Positions 6,063 to 6,871 of a DNA stretch of 6,871 bases are shown piece after piece. Origin of the DNA: Candidatus Zhuqueibacterota bacterium (lineage in GTDB: Bacteria > KSB1 > UBA2214); assembly GCA_022706175.1 (NCBI GenBank), contig JAKJDB010000140.1:1-6871 (forward strand), in the 5' to 3' direction. The position numbers and the translations under genes are program-made. How positions within the stretch are numbered: the first letter of the stretch is position 1; every line of letters begins with the position of its first letter. The notes beneath the pieces were generated by a model. That model searched no databases and had not been told where the DNA came from. It saw only the letters and a program-made list of their open reading frames with translations.

Positions 6063-6452
6063 TTATGGTTTTTTGTCCGCATCCGGGGCGTCGAGGATCA
6101 CCACTGCCACCGCCGAGTGATCACTGTGGCTCAAACTGACCAGAATGCGAAAGCGAGCTAGGCAGTCGGCCAGGGGGCCATGGAGCTTGAGTGAAGGTTT
6201 GCCGGTCTCTGCGTTGACCACTTGCACCCTCTGCCAGGTGAAAAGGCGGTATTGCTCCGGGTCCAGGCACTTGATGAACGCCTCCTTGGCGGCAAAGCGC
6301 ACCGCCATAGAGGGCAGAGCGACGGCCTTGCCCCGGCAATGCTCGATCTCTGCCGGCGTCAAAATCCTTTCCAGCAGGCGATCGCCCCAACGCTCAACCG
6401 CTGTTTTAAACCGGTCCAGATCAACGACGTCGATGCCGACGGCCTGGGTCAT
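6063..6452 (-). CDS. acpS: Holo-[acyl-carrier-protein] synthase
   Basis: 129-residue cytoplasmic phosphopantetheinyl transferase that moves 4'-phosphopantetheine from CoA onto the serine of acyl carrier protein, activating fatty-acid synthesis. The signature is complete: GIDVVDLDRF (6-15) with metal-binding Asp8, RFAAKEAFIK (52-61) with Glu57, and SLSHSDHSAVAVV (106-118) with the CoA-contacting His109. The length is normal for the small trimeric AcpS class. ATG 6452 is preceded by AAGGGAG 4 nt upstream. It is the first gene of the acpS-nnr-VanZ operon; acpS next to nnr is a common bacterial pairing. The promoter must lie in the divergent gap shared with metG. Confidence 0.96.
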   Translation of the reverse strand: MTQAVGIDVVDLDRFKTAVERWGDRLLERILTPAEIEHCRGKAVALPSMAVRFAAKEAFIKCLDPEQYRLFTWQRVQVVNAETGKPSLKLHGPLADCLARFRILVSLSHSDHSAVAVVILDAPDADKKP

Positions 6453-6588
6453 TCTGCTCCCTTTCGGCTATTTCAATTTAAAGTACTATTTATCGTTTTT
6501 TTATGCAACAACTTTTCCTTGTATCTGAAAATATTTAAAGGTAATTTATGGATTGATTCGAAAAATGTTCTCATCACAGGAAGGAAAC
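6453..6588. promoter_or_regulatory. Divergent acpS/metG promoter region
   Basis: A 136-nt AT-rich gap between two divergent genes must hold both promoters. No hexamer pair stands out. For metG the best is TTGTAT (from 6510), 17 nt, then TAATTT (from 6533). For acpS it is TTGCAT, 17 nt, then TACTTT around 6482-6510 on the minus strand. Both pairs match only about half of the sigma-70 consensus, so only the region, not the exact boxes, is claimed. Confidence 0.5.
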
Positions 6589-6871
6589 ATGAAACGCATC
6601 CTTGTCACCAGCGCACTGCCCTATGCCAATGGCCCCATCCATCTGGGCCATCTGGCCGGCGCCTATCTGCCCGCGGACGTCTATGTTCGTTACCAGCGCA
6701 TGAAGAAACGCGATGTGCTGTACATCTGCGGCACAGATGAACACGGCGTGCCCATTGCCATCGCTGCGGAAAAGCAGGGCATCACTCCTCAACAGCTGGT
6801 TGATCGCTACTATGCCGATCATCTGGACACCTTTACCCGGTTTGGCATGAGCTTTGATAACTTTTCGCGCA
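6589..6871 (+). CDS. metG: Methionyl-tRNA synthetase, N-terminal part (partial)
   Basis: The first 94 residues of a gene running off the right edge. It charges tRNA-Met with methionine in the cytoplasm. The class I start is unmistakable: [16 protein letters not shown] (7-22) includes the HIGH-type HLGH (18-21) at the ATP site. [12 protein letters not shown] (27-38) and CGTDEHG (47-53) are hallmark MetRS segments; the first Cys of the possible zinc knuckle and the KMSKS loop lie beyond the window. ATG 6589 follows AGGAAGGAAAC, a strong ribosome site about 5 nt upstream, and begins exactly where family members begin. No stop codon occurs in frame before the edge. It is transcribed away from acpS. 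Confidence 0.96.
   Translation, partial: MKRILVTSALPYANGPIHLGHLAGAYLPADVYVRYQRMKKRDVLYICGTDEHGVPIAIAAEKQGITPQQLVDRYYADHLDTFTRFGMSFDNFSR

Noticed and set aside
6222..6740. Plus-strand frame running from acpS antisense into metG
   Set aside because: It spans the AT-rich divergent gap and enters metG out of frame; the MetRS frame from 6589 is unmistakable.
1..6871. CRISPR arrays, tRNA/rRNA genes, IS ends or attachment sites
   Set aside because: Reading both strands I saw no regularly spaced repeats, no tRNA cloverleaf pattern, no transposase and no flanking inverted repeats.

Overview
The window is ordinary-looking bacterial chromosome. It is moderately GC-rich in the genes and clearly AT-rich in the gaps, densely packed, and has no mobile-element, phage, CRISPR, tRNA or rRNA signal that I can see. 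Type III glutamine synthetase, a secreted nucleoside hydrolase and a DUF5679 zinc ribbon point to an environmental bacterium, perhaps from an FCB-like or candidate lineage. That placement is weak inference.

Layout. The left edge (1-229, +) is the 3' end of a type III glutamine synthetase gene. It converges on, and overlaps by 24 nt, a leftward four-gene cluster (206-3717, -). In transcription order this encodes a thymidylate-synthase-family protein, a metallo-beta-lactamase-fold hydrolase, a secreted nucleoside hydrolase and a PfkB/1-phosphofructokinase-type sugar kinase. The first three are joined by a GTGA overlap and a TAATG overlap, and the fourth follows after 43 nt, so they are almost surely co-transcribed. 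Next (3771-4071, -) comes a free-standing 50-residue DUF5679 zinc-ribbon gene with its own promoter and a strong intrinsic terminator. It is well supported although very short. Then a second leftward operon (4135-6452, -) encodes AcpS, the bifunctional NAD(P)HX repair enzyme Nnr and a small VanZ-family membrane protein, with 12-nt spacing and then a TGATG overlap. An AT-rich divergent promoter region (6453-6588) separates this from the start of metG (+), which runs off the right edge.

How they work together. AcpS, Nnr and MetG are housekeeping: carrier-protein activation, cofactor repair and tRNA charging. The four-gene cluster is the least explained part. It combines a TS-fold enzyme that keeps the nucleotide-side active-site residues, a complete dinuclear-metal MBL hydrolase, an exported N-glycosidase and a sugar(-phosphate) kinase. 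This suggests nucleoside or nucleotide handling, but no known pathway uses exactly this set, so the grouping is the main lead in the window. Several starts were set from ribosome binding sites: ATG 3717 for the TS-like gene, GTG 2905 for the MBL gene, GTG 6050 for nnr, ATG 4512 for the VanZ gene and GTG 3982 for the DUF5679 gene.
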